Assembly: GCF_008370645.1 (NCBI RefSeq)
Contig: NZ_VTZN01000006.1
Location: forward strand, 1-63,687
From: Mycobacterium simiae
Lineage (GTDB): Bacteria; Actinomycetota; Actinomycetes; Mycobacteriales; Mycobacteriaceae
DNA: 63,687 nucleotides
Reading direction: 5' to 3'
Under the pieces are notes generated by a model. That model saw only the letters and a list, made by a program, of their open reading frames with translations. It was not told the origin of the DNA and searched no databases. The first letter of the stretch is position 1. Each line of letters begins with the position of its first letter. The translations under genes were made by a program, and so were the position numbers. Shown piece by piece: positions 27,767 to 36,143 of the stretch.

Positions 27767-27956
27767 GATTAGCCGCTGACCTGCGGTTTAACTGCTTCCG
27801 TGTGCCCTATGCGCCGCGTTGAGCAGGGCTGACGTTTTCAGTCTGTCCGACGAACGGACATAAACCGGACACGGTGCTTGCACTCCCTATCAGGAGCTTC
27901 CGCGCTGCCACTTGCGTTGTGGGCAGCGTCGTGGGCTCCGGGGAGCAGGCATCCCG

Positions 27957-29483
27957 ATGCCCAGCATCGCATCGTCAGCCGCCGTACCGACGCCCTCGAC
28001 GCGGGACTCGACATCGGCATCACAACACCCGCCTTTGCGGCACGGTACTGCCGGTGCCTCGGTTGACGGTAGGTCGCGAGCGCCCGAGGCCGCCCAGGCC
28101 GCAGGGCGCGAGAGCGGCAGTGGTCGGCCGGACGTCGACCGCGGCACAGGCCTCAATCCCGCCGCGCCGGGCGGGCTTGTTATATGTGCCGAAAGTGTCC
28201 GCGACCCGCTTGCCGAGGGGGTCGCGGCCGGCGAGCTACGGGCGATCGACGCATTGGGGCTGCGGTTTCCAAGTCCCGAGATGGTCACCACGGCTGCGGC
28301 ACTGTTCGAGCCGGCAGCGCCGTGGGCTTCCGGTCCTGACCGTCGAGGCACCGAACCCGAATCGGGACGTTTTCGCATCACCGTCGGTCCCGGCGTAGTG
28401 CGGCTCGGGTGGACCAATCCCGTGCGGGCCGAGAAAGCCGCCGAGCGGGCCGTCGGTCGTCACCAACGTGACGTTGACGACGCGAAGCTGCAGATCAGGG
28501 ATGACATCGCCCGCATAGGCGGGAACGATGATCAGGCCGTCGTGTCTTCGACACGACGGAGCAATTCGGCGACCGACCACCGCTGCACTGGCGCTGTCAT
28601 CACCGAGTGGTCCCGCAAATCGCGGTCGGCAATGTGCCGCACCTTCGCCGAGCTCGACTACAGCCCTCTCGTCGAGTCCGGCCGTGTCCCGGCCATGGTG
28701 ACACTCACCTACCCCGGACACTGGGAGGTCGTCGCGCCCGATGGCGCCAGCGTCAAGCGGCATATGGTGTTGTGGCGCAAACGCTTTCAACGAGAATACA
28801 GTGAGCCGGCCCGATACATCTGGAAGTTGGAGTTCCAGCGCCGGGGCGCTCCGCACATTCACCTGTGGATGGCGCCGCCGATGTCGCCGGGACGCTCGGG
28901 GCGAGGTTTCGCGCAGTGGTTGTCTGATGCGTGGGCTCAGGTTGTCGACCATCCCGACACCGAGCAGAAGGCGCGGCACCGACTGGCCGGCACCGCCATC
29001 GACGTGCGCAGCGGGCTGCGGGCCTGCGACCCGAAACGGTTGGCGATCTACTTCACCAAGCACTCGTCGCCAAACCTGCACGGCGACAAGGAATATCAGC
29101 ACACAGTTCCCGAACTGTGGCGGCATCCTGGACGCGGACCCGGCCGGTTCTGGGGTGTGTACGGACTCAAGAAAGCCCTTGCCGTCGTCGAGGTCGCCCA
29201 GGACGCATACCTGGCTGCCCGCCGAATCATGCGGCGGTGGTCACGCAGCCAGGCGATTTACGGCGACTCGACGATCCGCTTCCCCACTGCTGTGGTGCCG
29301 CGCACGGCCGTTCGCGTGGTCCCGCGCGTCGCTTATAAAACCGGAGCTGTCGTGCATCGGCGTGTTCGGCGACGACAAACGCTCTGCAACCAAGGTGGGC
29401 TGGCCGGCGGGTACGCACTCGTAAACAACGGGCCGGAATTTGCCGTGCAGCTTGCCGCTGCGTTGCAGACCCACCAGACATAG
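27957..29483 (+). CDS. Rolling-circle replication initiator, RepSA-like
   Basis: The 508-residue frame carries the three Rep motifs: VTLTYPG, GAPHIHLWMAPP (histidine pair binding metal) and RLAIYFTKHSS (nicking tyrosine). These lie at about residues 245-370. The N-terminal 90 residues read poorly as protein, so the true start may be further in, but VGPGVVRLGWTNPVRAEKAAERA at about 145-165 reads well. The protein would nick the element's origin and allow plasmid-like copying after excision. A damaged homologue lies at 22561. Confidence 0.82.
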   Translation: MPSIASSAAVPTPSTRDSTSASQHPPLRHGTAGASVDGRSRAPEAAQAAGRESGSGRPDVDRGTGLNPAAPGGLVICAESVRDPLAEGVAAGELRAIDALGLRFPSPEMVTTAAALFEPAAPWASGPDRRGTEPESGRFRITVGPGVVRLGWTNPVRAEKAAERAVGRHQRDVDDAKLQIRDDIARIGGNDDQAVVSSTRRSNSATDHRCTGAVITEWSRKSRSAMCRTFAELDYSPLVESGRVPAMVTLTYPGHWEVVAPDGASVKRHMVLWRKRFQREYSEPARYIWKLEFQRRGAPHIHLWMAPPMSPGRSGRGFAQWLSDAWAQVVDHPDTEQKARHRLAGTAIDVRSGLRACDPKRLAIYFTKHSSPNLHGDKEYQHTVPELWRHPGRGPGRFWGVYGLKKALAVVEVAQDAYLAARRIMRRWSRSQAIYGDSTIRFPTAVVPRTAVRVVPRVAYKTGAVVHRRVRRRQTLCNQGGLAGGYALVNNGPEFAVQLAAALQTHQT

Positions 29484-29520
29484 CCTGCAGACCGACCGGA
29501 CATAGGCCGACACCTCATCC

Positions 29521-29538
29521 TTTCGTAACTTTCGTAAC
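29521..29538. promoter_or_regulatory. 9-bp tandem repeat before the HTH/PIN operon
   Basis: TTTCGTAAC occurs twice head to tail, about 52 bp before the HTH gene and just upstream of a TACTCT -10-like box. Antitoxins of this kind often bind repeats in their own promoter, so this is a candidate operator. Confidence 0.5.
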
Positions 29539-29590
29539 TCTGCTACTCTTTGGTCGAGTTCCAGCGGTGAGATGAAAGGAAGTGAGACCC

Positions 29591-30094
29591 ATGAGCAGCG
29601 CCTCCGCGGAGATTGTTAACCCGGTTCCGGCCGATGCCAATGGGCTCGCCGATATCCTCAGCTTCATCGAGGCGCACGAGGCCCGTCATGGGACCTCTCC
29701 TGAGCCTGCCTTCTTTCTGTCCGGTGCGAGCGAACACGACCGCGTCGAACTGACCAAACAGCTTCACGAGGTCCTCAAGCGTGCCGCCCACGCCCTCAGC
29801 CACGGTCAGTCGATCAGCATCCTGACCCGCGACCAGGAAATCTCCACCCAGCAGGCCGCCGAGATCCTCGGCCTGAGCCGTCCCACGGTAGTTCGCCTCA
29901 TCGAGAACGGAGAATTGCACGCGCACGTGCCCGGCGCGGTCCGGCGCAAGCTGCGGCTTGCCGATGTTTTTGCCTACCGCGAGGAGCTTCACACCCGGCG
30001 CAACCGGTTCATCACCGAGAGCTCGGCGGAGTTCGCGGATGCCGACGCCGACGAGGTCGCCGAGTTGCTCGCCGAGGCCAAGCGCAAGCGTTGA
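29591..30094 (+). CDS. Excisionase-type HTH protein, probable antitoxin
   Basis: GGAAGTGAG precedes the ATG at 29591. The 167-residue protein has a helical N-terminus and a MerR/excisionase-like DNA-binding domain at about 95-140: STQQAAEILGLSRPTVVRLI, then a wing with AVRRKLRLADVFAY. An acidic C-terminal tail (EFADADADEVAELLAEA) could cover the toxin. It is followed 30 bp on by a PIN-domain gene, so the pair looks like a VapBC-like module. The DNA-binding domain differs from standard VapB types. Confidence 0.85.
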   Translation: MSSASAEIVNPVPADANGLADILSFIEAHEARHGTSPEPAFFLSGASEHDRVELTKQLHEVLKRAAHALSHGQSISILTRDQEISTQQAAEILGLSRPTVVRLIENGELHAHVPGAVRRKLRLADVFAYREELHTRRNRFITESSAEFADADADEVAELLAEAKRKR

Positions 30095-30124
30095 CCGTCC
30101 GCGAAGTCTGAAAGACTCGCCAAC

Positions 30125-30715
30125 GTGTATCGCGCCGTCCTCGACACCTGCGCCCTTGTGCCGAACCTTCAGCGCGACTTCCTGCTGCAGCTGGCCACTG
30201 AGGAGGCGTACTCACCCGTATGGGGGTCCGGGATTCTCTTCGAGCTGGACTACGTACTCGCCGGCCTGCACGACAAGCGCGGGATCAGCGATAGCGCCGG
30301 TCGCCGACAGCACCTTTTCGATCAGCTGAAGCAGGCGTTTCCAGGCTCGGAGATCCAAGCCCCCAAAGACCGGGAGTACAGCTACGGGCTCAACGATCCC
30401 GATGACGGCCACGTCGCCCACGCCGCGATCATCGGCAAAGCTGACGCCATCGTCACCGACGATCGCCGGGCCGGCTTCAGCACCGCAACCGTTCTCGTGG
30501 AAGCCGATATCGAGACCGTGCACCCACATCAGTTCGCCGCCAACACGGTGTCGGCGCACCCGCATGCAGGAGTGCGTGCGTTGCGAGAGATGTCGAATCG
30601 CCGGACCAACCCGCCGCAGACGCCGGAACAGATCCTCGCGCTGCTTGTGACACGGCACAACATGACCGAGGCCGCCGAGATCCTGCTGCCGCTGCTGACA
30701 GAAGAGTCCCGGTGA
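30125..30715 (+). CDS. PIN-domain ribonuclease, probable toxin
   Basis: The GTG start gives 196 residues. The PIN core has the first acidic residue in VLDTCALVP. Later acids lie in NDPDDGHVAHAAI and IVTDDRR, which together would hold Mg2+ for RNA cleavage. A C-terminal extension of about 70 residues (QTPEQILALLVTRHNMTEAA) exceeds the typical 130-residue VapC. With the upstream HTH protein it forms a likely toxin-antitoxin operon carried by the element. The stop abuts the worn integrase remnant. Confidence 0.85.
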   Translation: MYRAVLDTCALVPNLQRDFLLQLATEEAYSPVWGSGILFELDYVLAGLHDKRGISDSAGRRQHLFDQLKQAFPGSEIQAPKDREYSYGLNDPDDGHVAHAAIIGKADAIVTDDRRAGFSTATVLVEADIETVHPHQFAANTVSAHPHAGVRALREMSNRRTNPPQTPEQILALLVTRHNMTEAAEILLPLLTEESR

Positions 30716-30717
30716 CC

Positions 30718-30858
30718 AGGCTGAGCACCTCGATCAACTTCACGCGACTGAAATTCACACACCGAAGGCCGACAAGAACCGAACGAATCGAACTATCCAC
30801 CGAGTGCATGACCCGCGTCTATGCAGGTAGAACGTGTTGGCCAGAGCCGGGATCGAAG
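30718..30858 (+). repeat. Worn copy of an integrase 3' end plus attachment site
   Basis: This stretch lines up base for base with about 40543-40687, the last 30 codons of the intact integrase, the following spacer TCTATGCAGGT and the start of the tRNA-Phe att. Shared runs include CACCGAAG, GACAAGAACC and GAGTGCAT. The att part reads GTGTTGGCCAGAGCCGGGAT and stops matching after GATCGAA. It is the end of a previous element whose right portion was replaced. Confidence 0.85.
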
Positions 30859-30875
30859 CGGGTACGAACTCAAAC

Positions 30876-31310
30876 TCAACCCGGTCCGAGGTGCCCACAG
30901 ACGACCGCGAGGTTCCGTGCACGGTCACGGGCAATCCGCTTCGACTTCACGGTGAAGGCGGACTTTTCGATCAGCACGAGGCGCAGCCCGTGGTCCGAGA
31001 TCTCGGTGCGCTAGCGCTCGTCGTAGCGGCGCCGCTGCTCGGCACGGCCGACCCCGGAGACGGTCTGCCAACGGTCGAAGAACAGAGATGGCTGCGAGTG
31101 CTGCTCCTCCTGGAACTCGACGACGAGCCCGAGGTCCGGCCAGTACCCGTCGACGGGCAGCGGCGTTCCGCGCGGCCGCGACGGCGAGGGGTCACCGCGC
31201 AGCCAGTCGAACCTCGCCTGCGGGGTCCCGGGTACGCCAAGCGCCTCGTCGCACAGGTCGAGGACGTAGCGCTCGCCGGAGTGGGAACCAGCGGAGCCGA
31301 AAGTAGCCGT
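30876..31310 (-). pseudogene. Broken PD-(D/E)xK-like nuclease gene
   Basis: A minus-strand frame of about 145 codons reads as a small endonuclease-like protein: FGSAGSHSGERYVLDLCDEA, then VDGYWPDLGLVVEFQEEQH, which resembles a D..ExQ nuclease core, then GLRLVLIEKSAF. A TAG lies in the frame near 31010. The expected start is ACG directly after the TGA of the 44-codon gene, where ATG would be normal. Both changes suggest inactivation. Distant similarity to Vsr-type enzymes is a guess from the pattern. Confidence 0.6.
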
Positions 31311-31445
31311 TCAGTCCTCCGGTTTGCGCTTCGGCTTCTTCTCCGGCTCCTCCGGCGGCAGCCCGATCCGCGCCGAGACACGGAACACCACATACAGCCT
31401 GCCGTTGGGCGGCAGTTCGATCCGGAGGCGCTTCTCGCGCCACAT
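31311..31445 (-). CDS. 44-residue basic/acidic small protein
   Basis: ATG at 31445 opens MWREKRLRIELPPNGRLY and ends in a charged tail, EEPEKKPKRKPED. It lies directly upstream of, and in the same frame as, the broken nuclease, and would be translationally coupled to it. No family is recognised. Sensible codon usage and its position suggest a real gene, perhaps a partner of the nuclease. Confidence 0.5.
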   Translation of the reverse strand: MWREKRLRIELPPNGRLYVVFRVSARIGLPPEEPEKKPKRKPED

Positions 31446-31531
31446 CCGGCCCGCCGCGCGAGCCCGGTGGGGTTGTCGGTGCCCCGGCCTACTGTGACGC
31501 CGACAACACCGCTACACCCAGGGAGGAACCC

Positions 31532-32026
31532 ATGAGGCTCGACGAACTGCAGACGCTCATCGCCAGCTCGCGCCCCGCCGAGTGGCAGCGCATCAAGTTG
31601 TCGGGGCCGACGTACCGTGACCGCTTCGGCGCGTGGAGCAGTCCCGCCGACGGCACCTCGGGCATCGACCACGACAGCCACGTCGAGGTGGCCGTGTACC
31701 GCGCGGACATCGACCTCACGGTGGCGTACGGGATGCCGGAGAGCCAGCACGAGCACAAGCTCAAGTTCGAGTGGTCGGAGAACTTCCCCGACTCCGAGAT
31801 CCGGGAGATCAGCATCGCCGACTTCTTCTGGCGCGGCTCGCTGGTGGACCGGGTGAACTACGTGCACGTCGACGGCGGCCGAGGAATCGTGCCGCTCGGC
31901 AGTGGGCACCAGGGCCTGCGCATCACGCAGTACGGCCTCGCGGTGGCGCGGCTGCTCAGCGGGATCGCGGAGTACGACGAGTTCGACCGGTACTACTCCT
32001 CGGTCCCCTACGAGCTGCAGGACTGA
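31532..32026 (+). CDS. Uncharacterised 164-residue acidic protein
   Basis: ATG at 31532 follows AGGGAGGA. The product is acidic, has no signal or membrane segment, and contains aromatic-rich blocks such as IADFFWRGSLVDRVNYVHVDG and GLRITQYGLAVARLLSG. I do not recognise the family. It lies 5 bp upstream of a GNAT gene and likely shares its transcript. The composition and beta-rich look would fit an immunity-type protein, but nothing shows this directly. Confidence 0.65.
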   Translation: MRLDELQTLIASSRPAEWQRIKLSGPTYRDRFGAWSSPADGTSGIDHDSHVEVAVYRADIDLTVAYGMPESQHEHKLKFEWSENFPDSEIREISIADFFWRGSLVDRVNYVHVDGGRGIVPLGSGHQGLRITQYGLAVARLLSGIAEYDEFDRYYSSVPYELQD

Positions 32027-32031
32027 CAGCC

Positions 32032-32493
32032 GTGACTCTGACGCTGGTCGATCATCGCCGCGGTGGTGCAAGCAAGTACTCCTGGCTCCCTCCGTTCGAC
32101 TTCGAGGTGCCCTACGAGAACGAGCGCTGGTGGGATGAACCGCGGTACTACGCCGTTGATGAGCCGTGGTTCGTGCAGGTGCTGGAAGGCGGCTCCGAAG
32201 TCGCCCGCGCCGAGCTCGACGATCCCGGCGGTGTGAACCCGCAGTACCTCGGCGTCCCGAAGCTTGGTCCGGAGCGCCTGGAGATCCAGTTCTTCGAGGT
32301 GGCCACCGCCGCCCGTGGCCGTGGTGTCGGTACCAGGGCGGTGCAGGCGTTGGAAGACCGGCACCCGGACCGACGACTGTTCGCCTACAGCGAGGAGTCG
32401 AACGAGTTCTGGGAGTCACTCGGCTGGGAGCGGTTCGACCACCCCGACGGTGAGCAGTTCCACCGGCCGCTGTTCATCCAACCGGCCCGGTAG
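32032..32493 (+). CDS. GNAT-family acetyltransferase
   Basis: GTG at 32032 is 5 bp after the preceding gene. The 153-residue protein carries the acetyl-CoA loop in ATAARGRGVGTRAVQAL and the closing FWESLGWERFDHP strand-helix typical of GNAT enzymes. The frame is open further upstream but there shadows the previous gene. It could acetylate a small molecule or a tRNA-bound amino acid; the neighbouring unknown protein might be its regulator or substrate. No catalytic detail beyond the fold can be given. Confidence 0.8.
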   Translation: MTLTLVDHRRGGASKYSWLPPFDFEVPYENERWWDEPRYYAVDEPWFVQVLEGGSEVARAELDDPGGVNPQYLGVPKLGPERLEIQFFEVATAARGRGVGTRAVQALEDRHPDRRLFAYSEESNEFWESLGWERFDHPDGEQFHRPLFIQPAR

Positions 32494-32606
32494 ACCCCGG
32501 CCGGAGTCACGTGCGACACACCGGCCACAATGGTCTCGCCCGACACATCGGTACCACACCATAGAGTGGCGGCAACGACTGGAGCCGCAGCTGAGGGGAG
32601 CGTGCG

Positions 32607-33353
32607 ATGGCGGACCGTTCGGCGATCGAGTGGACCGAGGCCACCTGGAACCCCGTCACCGGCTGCGACCGCGTGTCTACAGGCTGCGACCATTGCTACG
32701 CAATGACGCTGGCCAAGCGCCTCAAGGCGATGGGCTCGGCGAAGTACCAGCAGGACGGCGACCCGCGCACCTCCGGCCCCGGCTTCGGCGTGACGGTGCA
32801 CCCGCAGGCCCTCGACGAGCCGCGGCGCTGGCGCAACTCCCGAGTGGTGTTCGTGAACTCGATGAGCGACCTCTTCCATGCTCGGGTGCCGATCGACTTC
32901 ATCCGCGACGTGTTCGACGTCTGCCGAGAAACCCCGCAGAACACCTACCAGGTGCTCACGAAGCGCAGTCTCCGATTGCGGCGGGTGGCCGACAAGCTGG
33001 ACTGGCCGGACAACCTCTGGATGGGCGTGTCGGTGGAGAACGCCGAGGCGCTGCCGCGCGTCAATCATCTCCGCGAGGTGCCAGCCGCCGTCCGGTTCCT
33101 GTCGTGCGAGCCGCTGCTCGGGCCGCTCGACGGAATCGACCTCACCGGCATCGGCTGGGTGATCGCCGGCGGCGAGTCGGGACCCAGGTACAGGCCCATG
33201 CAGCTGTCGTGGGCGCAGGGCATCCGTGATGCGTGCACCGAGGCCGAGGTCCCGTTCTTCTTCAAGCAGTGGGGCGGCCGCACCCCGAAGGCTGCCGGTC
33301 GAGAACTCGAAGGCCAGCTGTGGGACGAGATGCCCGAGGCCGCTACGGGGTAG
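32607..33353 (+). CDS. Three-Cys-motif protein, phage Gp37/Gp68 family (DUF5131)
   Basis: The 248-residue protein begins with the family signature IEWTEATWNPVTGCDRVSTG, then CDHCYA. These three cysteines resemble a radical-SAM-like cluster site. Further conserved blocks are VVFVNSMSDLFH, TYQVLTKR, NLWMGVSVEN, LSCEPLLGPL and VIAGGESGPRYRPM, then FFKQWGG near the end. Its gene converges on tcmP with a single base between stops, the partnership for which TcmP is named. The biochemical function is not established; phage and island association suggests conflict biology. Confidence 0.9.
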   Translation: MADRSAIEWTEATWNPVTGCDRVSTGCDHCYAMTLAKRLKAMGSAKYQQDGDPRTSGPGFGVTVHPQALDEPRRWRNSRVVFVNSMSDLFHARVPIDFIRDVFDVCRETPQNTYQVLTKRSLRLRRVADKLDWPDNLWMGVSVENAEALPRVNHLREVPAAVRFLSCEPLLGPLDGIDLTGIGWVIAGGESGPRYRPMQLSWAQGIRDACTEAEVPFFFKQWGGRTPKAAGRELEGQLWDEMPEAATG

Positions 33354-33354
33354 A

Positions 33355-34503
33355 TCACACCACCTTGCGGATGACGTGCTGGTGGGGCTTCTGACCCTTC
33401 GTTTCGAATTCGATCTCACCAGACTTCACCAGCGCCCGAACCGCTGCCGTGAACGCGGTCTCCTTGGCCTCCCCGTAGAAATCCCCGAACACCCCCTTGA
33501 CGTGACGGACGACTGCCTTCGGCTTACCGTCCTCCGTCAGTCGCCGCAGGTTGTCGGTGATGTGTGCGATCGCCTTGGAGTGTTCCCTCTCGATCTGGTC
33601 GGCCACGGTGTCCCACAGCATCCCTTCTCGTTCGTCTGGGTCCGGCCCGAGGAAGTCGATCCACTTCTCGCGAGCTTTGGCAGCGGCGACACCGAAGACC
33701 CAGAAGCCGTGGGGATCCTGGGTGAGAAAGATCAGGTAGTAGACCGGCTGGTGGTGGACCTGCCGCCGCACCGGTGCGACGACGAACCCGTACCCCGTTC
33801 CGCCGGCGAGCCGCCCAGCGTACTCCATGGCTACGGCCTCTGCGGCTGATTCCCAGTTCTTCCCGTTGCAGGCGGCGTAGGCCTGCAACGCGACGTCTCG
33901 CCACCACTCGCCGCCGCACACGGCATCTGCCTTCGCGACTCCGCCGAGGTCTAGTTGGCCCTTCTTCAGTTGGCCACCTGCTCGTCGGATCAGGTCCGCG
34001 CTGAAGTTCAGCAACACCTCTGTCCGCGGCCAGTTGCCCCGCTTGTGGAGGATGCCCCTGATGGAGTCCATCGGAAGCACGGCGCCGCAAGGGTCGAGGA
34101 AGACGAACAGACTGGCCGCGGCGGCCAGCTGCAAAGCCTCGTCGATGTGATCCCCACAGTCACCGTTGTAGCCGTCGATGTGGATACCGCGGGCGCGGTA
34201 CTCGTCGGCCACCGTGTTGAGAGATTCGTAGTCCTTCGGATCTTTCTCAACCAGGAGAAGATCGATCCGGGTCGTGGCCTTGACCTTTTGCGAGGCGAGC
34301 ATCATGTGCTCTGCGGAACCTGCTTCGCCGGTTTCGAAGCGACCACGGCCAGCGAACCCATCGAAGAGTACCGACCGCTTCGGATTCAGCCTGCTCGCCG
34401 TCATCGTCGCGAACCTGATGACGTATTGCTCGAGGATCGCGTGCTTGTAGACAGACTGCGGTCTAGGGCTTTCCAGCAATCCAGCATCTGTTCCGGTCGC
34501 CAT
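33355..34503 (-). CDS. tcmP: Three-Cys-motif partner protein TcmP
   Basis: The 382-residue protein has a methyltransferase-like N-terminal half: VLFDGFAGRGRF as motif I, LLLVEKDPKDYESL as motif II and LFVFLDPCGAVLPM as the catalytic-type block, then TEVLLNFSADLIRR. The C-terminal third ends in a winged-helix-like segment (AVRALVKSGEIEFETKG). TcmP proteins occur next to three-Cys-motif genes in many bacteria. A two-protein modification system acting on nucleic acid is a plausible inference. Both genes look intact. Confidence 0.88.
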   Translation of the reverse strand: MATGTDAGLLESPRPQSVYKHAILEQYVIRFATMTASRLNPKRSVLFDGFAGRGRFETGEAGSAEHMMLASQKVKATTRIDLLLVEKDPKDYESLNTVADEYRARGIHIDGYNGDCGDHIDEALQLAAAASLFVFLDPCGAVLPMDSIRGILHKRGNWPRTEVLLNFSADLIRRAGGQLKKGQLDLGGVAKADAVCGGEWWRDVALQAYAACNGKNWESAAEAVAMEYAGRLAGGTGYGFVVAPVRRQVHHQPVYYLIFLTQDPHGFWVFGVAAAKAREKWIDFLGPDPDEREGMLWDTVADQIEREHSKAIAHITDNLRRLTEDGKPKAVVRHVKGVFGDFYGEAKETAFTAAVRALVKSGEIEFETKGQKPHQHVIRKVV

Positions 34504-34741
34504 CGTGGTTGCCCGGGACGATCAGCGCCGCGTACAGCTTGAGCAGAAGCCGCTAGCTTCCGGTCCGGGTGAAGTGGCCGTCGATCCCGAAGATCGTGTC
34601 GATGCAGTCATTGCGCCCTGCCCTCTCAACCCATGGATACGCGTCTAGAAGCCTATGCCGCACACCGGACTTCACCGGGCGACGCGCCGTCACCGGAGAT
34701 CCGCTTGGGTGGGACACTGCTCCGACGTCCATGCTGCGAGG

Positions 34742-35548
34742 TCAGCGGGTTCTGCTGCGTGCACCGTCGAGGCGGCGGTGGATCATCGACAGGGTTCCCA
34801 GCACGTCGAGCGCGTCCTGTTCGCTCACCTCCCAGACGAGTTTGGGCTCGTGGGCGGCCGGGTTCCGGAACGCGGCGAAGACACCTTCGGCCAACAGCGC
34901 GACACTCTCCTGCTCGTTGCGCTCGGTGACGGTGGAGCAGTCCGTGAGCATGACGCGCGGCTGCTTTCCGCGGAGCGCCGCCTGCACCAGCGGACGCCCA
35001 TCCTCATCGAGTCCGGACTTCTCCCGCAGCCGTGCACCGAGTCCCTTGACGGCCTCGAACACGGCCTCGTAGTAGTCGGTCTTGAGCAGCTCGGTCCGGC
35101 AGTGGAGGAGAACCTCCGGGTGTGCGCCGCGTTCTGTTAGGAGCGTGCGAAGGCGCCCGCTCCGGGCGGATGCCTCCGATGCCGTGGTGGCCTTCTCAGC
35201 GGGGCCGATGGTCCCGCTTGCGCGCACCCGGTAGCCCGAGAGCGACAGCACCTGGTTCAGCTCGTCTCGGGCCACCGCGGCTTTGGCCTGGCGGTCCCAG
35301 ACAATCTCGGGCTTCATCGCCGCGATGACGACAGCCAGGACCGGTCGGCCGTCACCCTGCGAGTACTGCTGCTCCTGCATGCTCGCGGCAAGGCGCTTCC
35401 ACTTCGTCTGGCCCTCGCCGAGAGAGTCCGGCATCCCCACCGAAGCGAGGAGCCGTGTCAACTCAGGGCCGGAGTACAACTCTCCGATGATCCTCGCGAT
35501 GTTCTCGATCGACCCGTGACCGAACGGTACGATGCTGCTGGCTGCCAT
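34742..35548 (-). CDS. TIGR02391-family protein (Ymh type)
   Basis: The 268-residue protein has two parts. Residues 1-60 (FGHGSIENIARIIGELYSG) resemble the small N-terminal domains found on abortive-infection proteins. Residues 130-262 match the TIGR02391/Hypoth_Ymh domain, with SGLDEDGRPLVQAALRG and the AFRNPAAHEPKLVW block, whose R-N-x(3)-H recalls HEPN-type RNases. That match makes an RNase effector possible. It lies beside TcmP in the same direction, separated by 238 bp with no gene. Intact. Confidence 0.82.
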   Translation of the reverse strand: MAASSIVPFGHGSIENIARIIGELYSGPELTRLLASVGMPDSLGEGQTKWKRLAASMQEQQYSQGDGRPVLAVVIAAMKPEIVWDRQAKAAVARDELNQVLSLSGYRVRASGTIGPAEKATTASEASARSGRLRTLLTERGAHPEVLLHCRTELLKTDYYEAVFEAVKGLGARLREKSGLDEDGRPLVQAALRGKQPRVMLTDCSTVTERNEQESVALLAEGVFAAFRNPAAHEPKLVWEVSEQDALDVLGTLSMIHRRLDGARSRTR

Positions 35549-35674
35549 CGCAGCAGGCTAGCGATCTGCGCCGACATACCTTGCGACACGCGTGCCCCTT
35601 GAACCGTCAGTCTCGATCGCCTCCGCCCCCTAGGCTCTCTGACGCACACGTCGATAGCCGAGGGAGCACACAGC

Positions 35675-36122
35675 ATGGGGTCGATCCACGAGGTGATGGA
35701 GGCGTTCCGCGAGGCCCCGTCGAACTCAGAACGCGGGACCAAGTTCGAGAAACTGATGGTCCGCTACTTCGACCTGGACCCGTTGTCGTCGCAGCAGTAC
35801 GACGAAGTGTGGCGGTGGATAGATTGGCCTGGCCGGAAAGGTAAGCCCGACACCGGAATTGATCTCGTTGCCCGTTAGCGTGACAGTGGTGAATACACGG
35901 CGATCCAGTGCAAGTTCTACGAGGCGACGCACACGCTACGCAAAGAGGACATCGACTCGTTATTCACCGCGTCGGGTAAGAACCCGTTCGCCAACCGGAT
36001 CATTATCTCGACAACCGACCGGTGGGGAAAGAACGCCGAGGACGCCCTTGAGGATCAGACCATCCCGGTTCAGCGGATCGGCCTCCCGGAGATCGCTGAC
36101 TCGCCGATCGACTGGGACATGC
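35675..36122 (+). pseudogene. N-terminal fragment of a type ISP-like restriction helicase
   Basis: MGSIHEVMEAFREAPSNSER opens the Mrr-like nuclease domain that precedes the helicase in large single-polypeptide restriction enzymes. The core D...QCKFY (TGIDLVAR, then YTAIQCKFYEA) is split by a TAG at 35876-35878. Reading resumes in frame to SPIDWDM, after which homology ends and the tail runs into the GntR gene. More than a thousand residues of helicase and methylase are gone, so this is a relic. Confidence 0.78.
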
Positions 36123-36143
36123 ACGCGAGTCGTAGACCGGAAC

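Noticed and set aside
27717..27790. A second tRNA-Phe gene at 27717
   Set aside because: Only the 3' 50 bases match; the rest does not form an acceptor or D arm, so it is an att copy.
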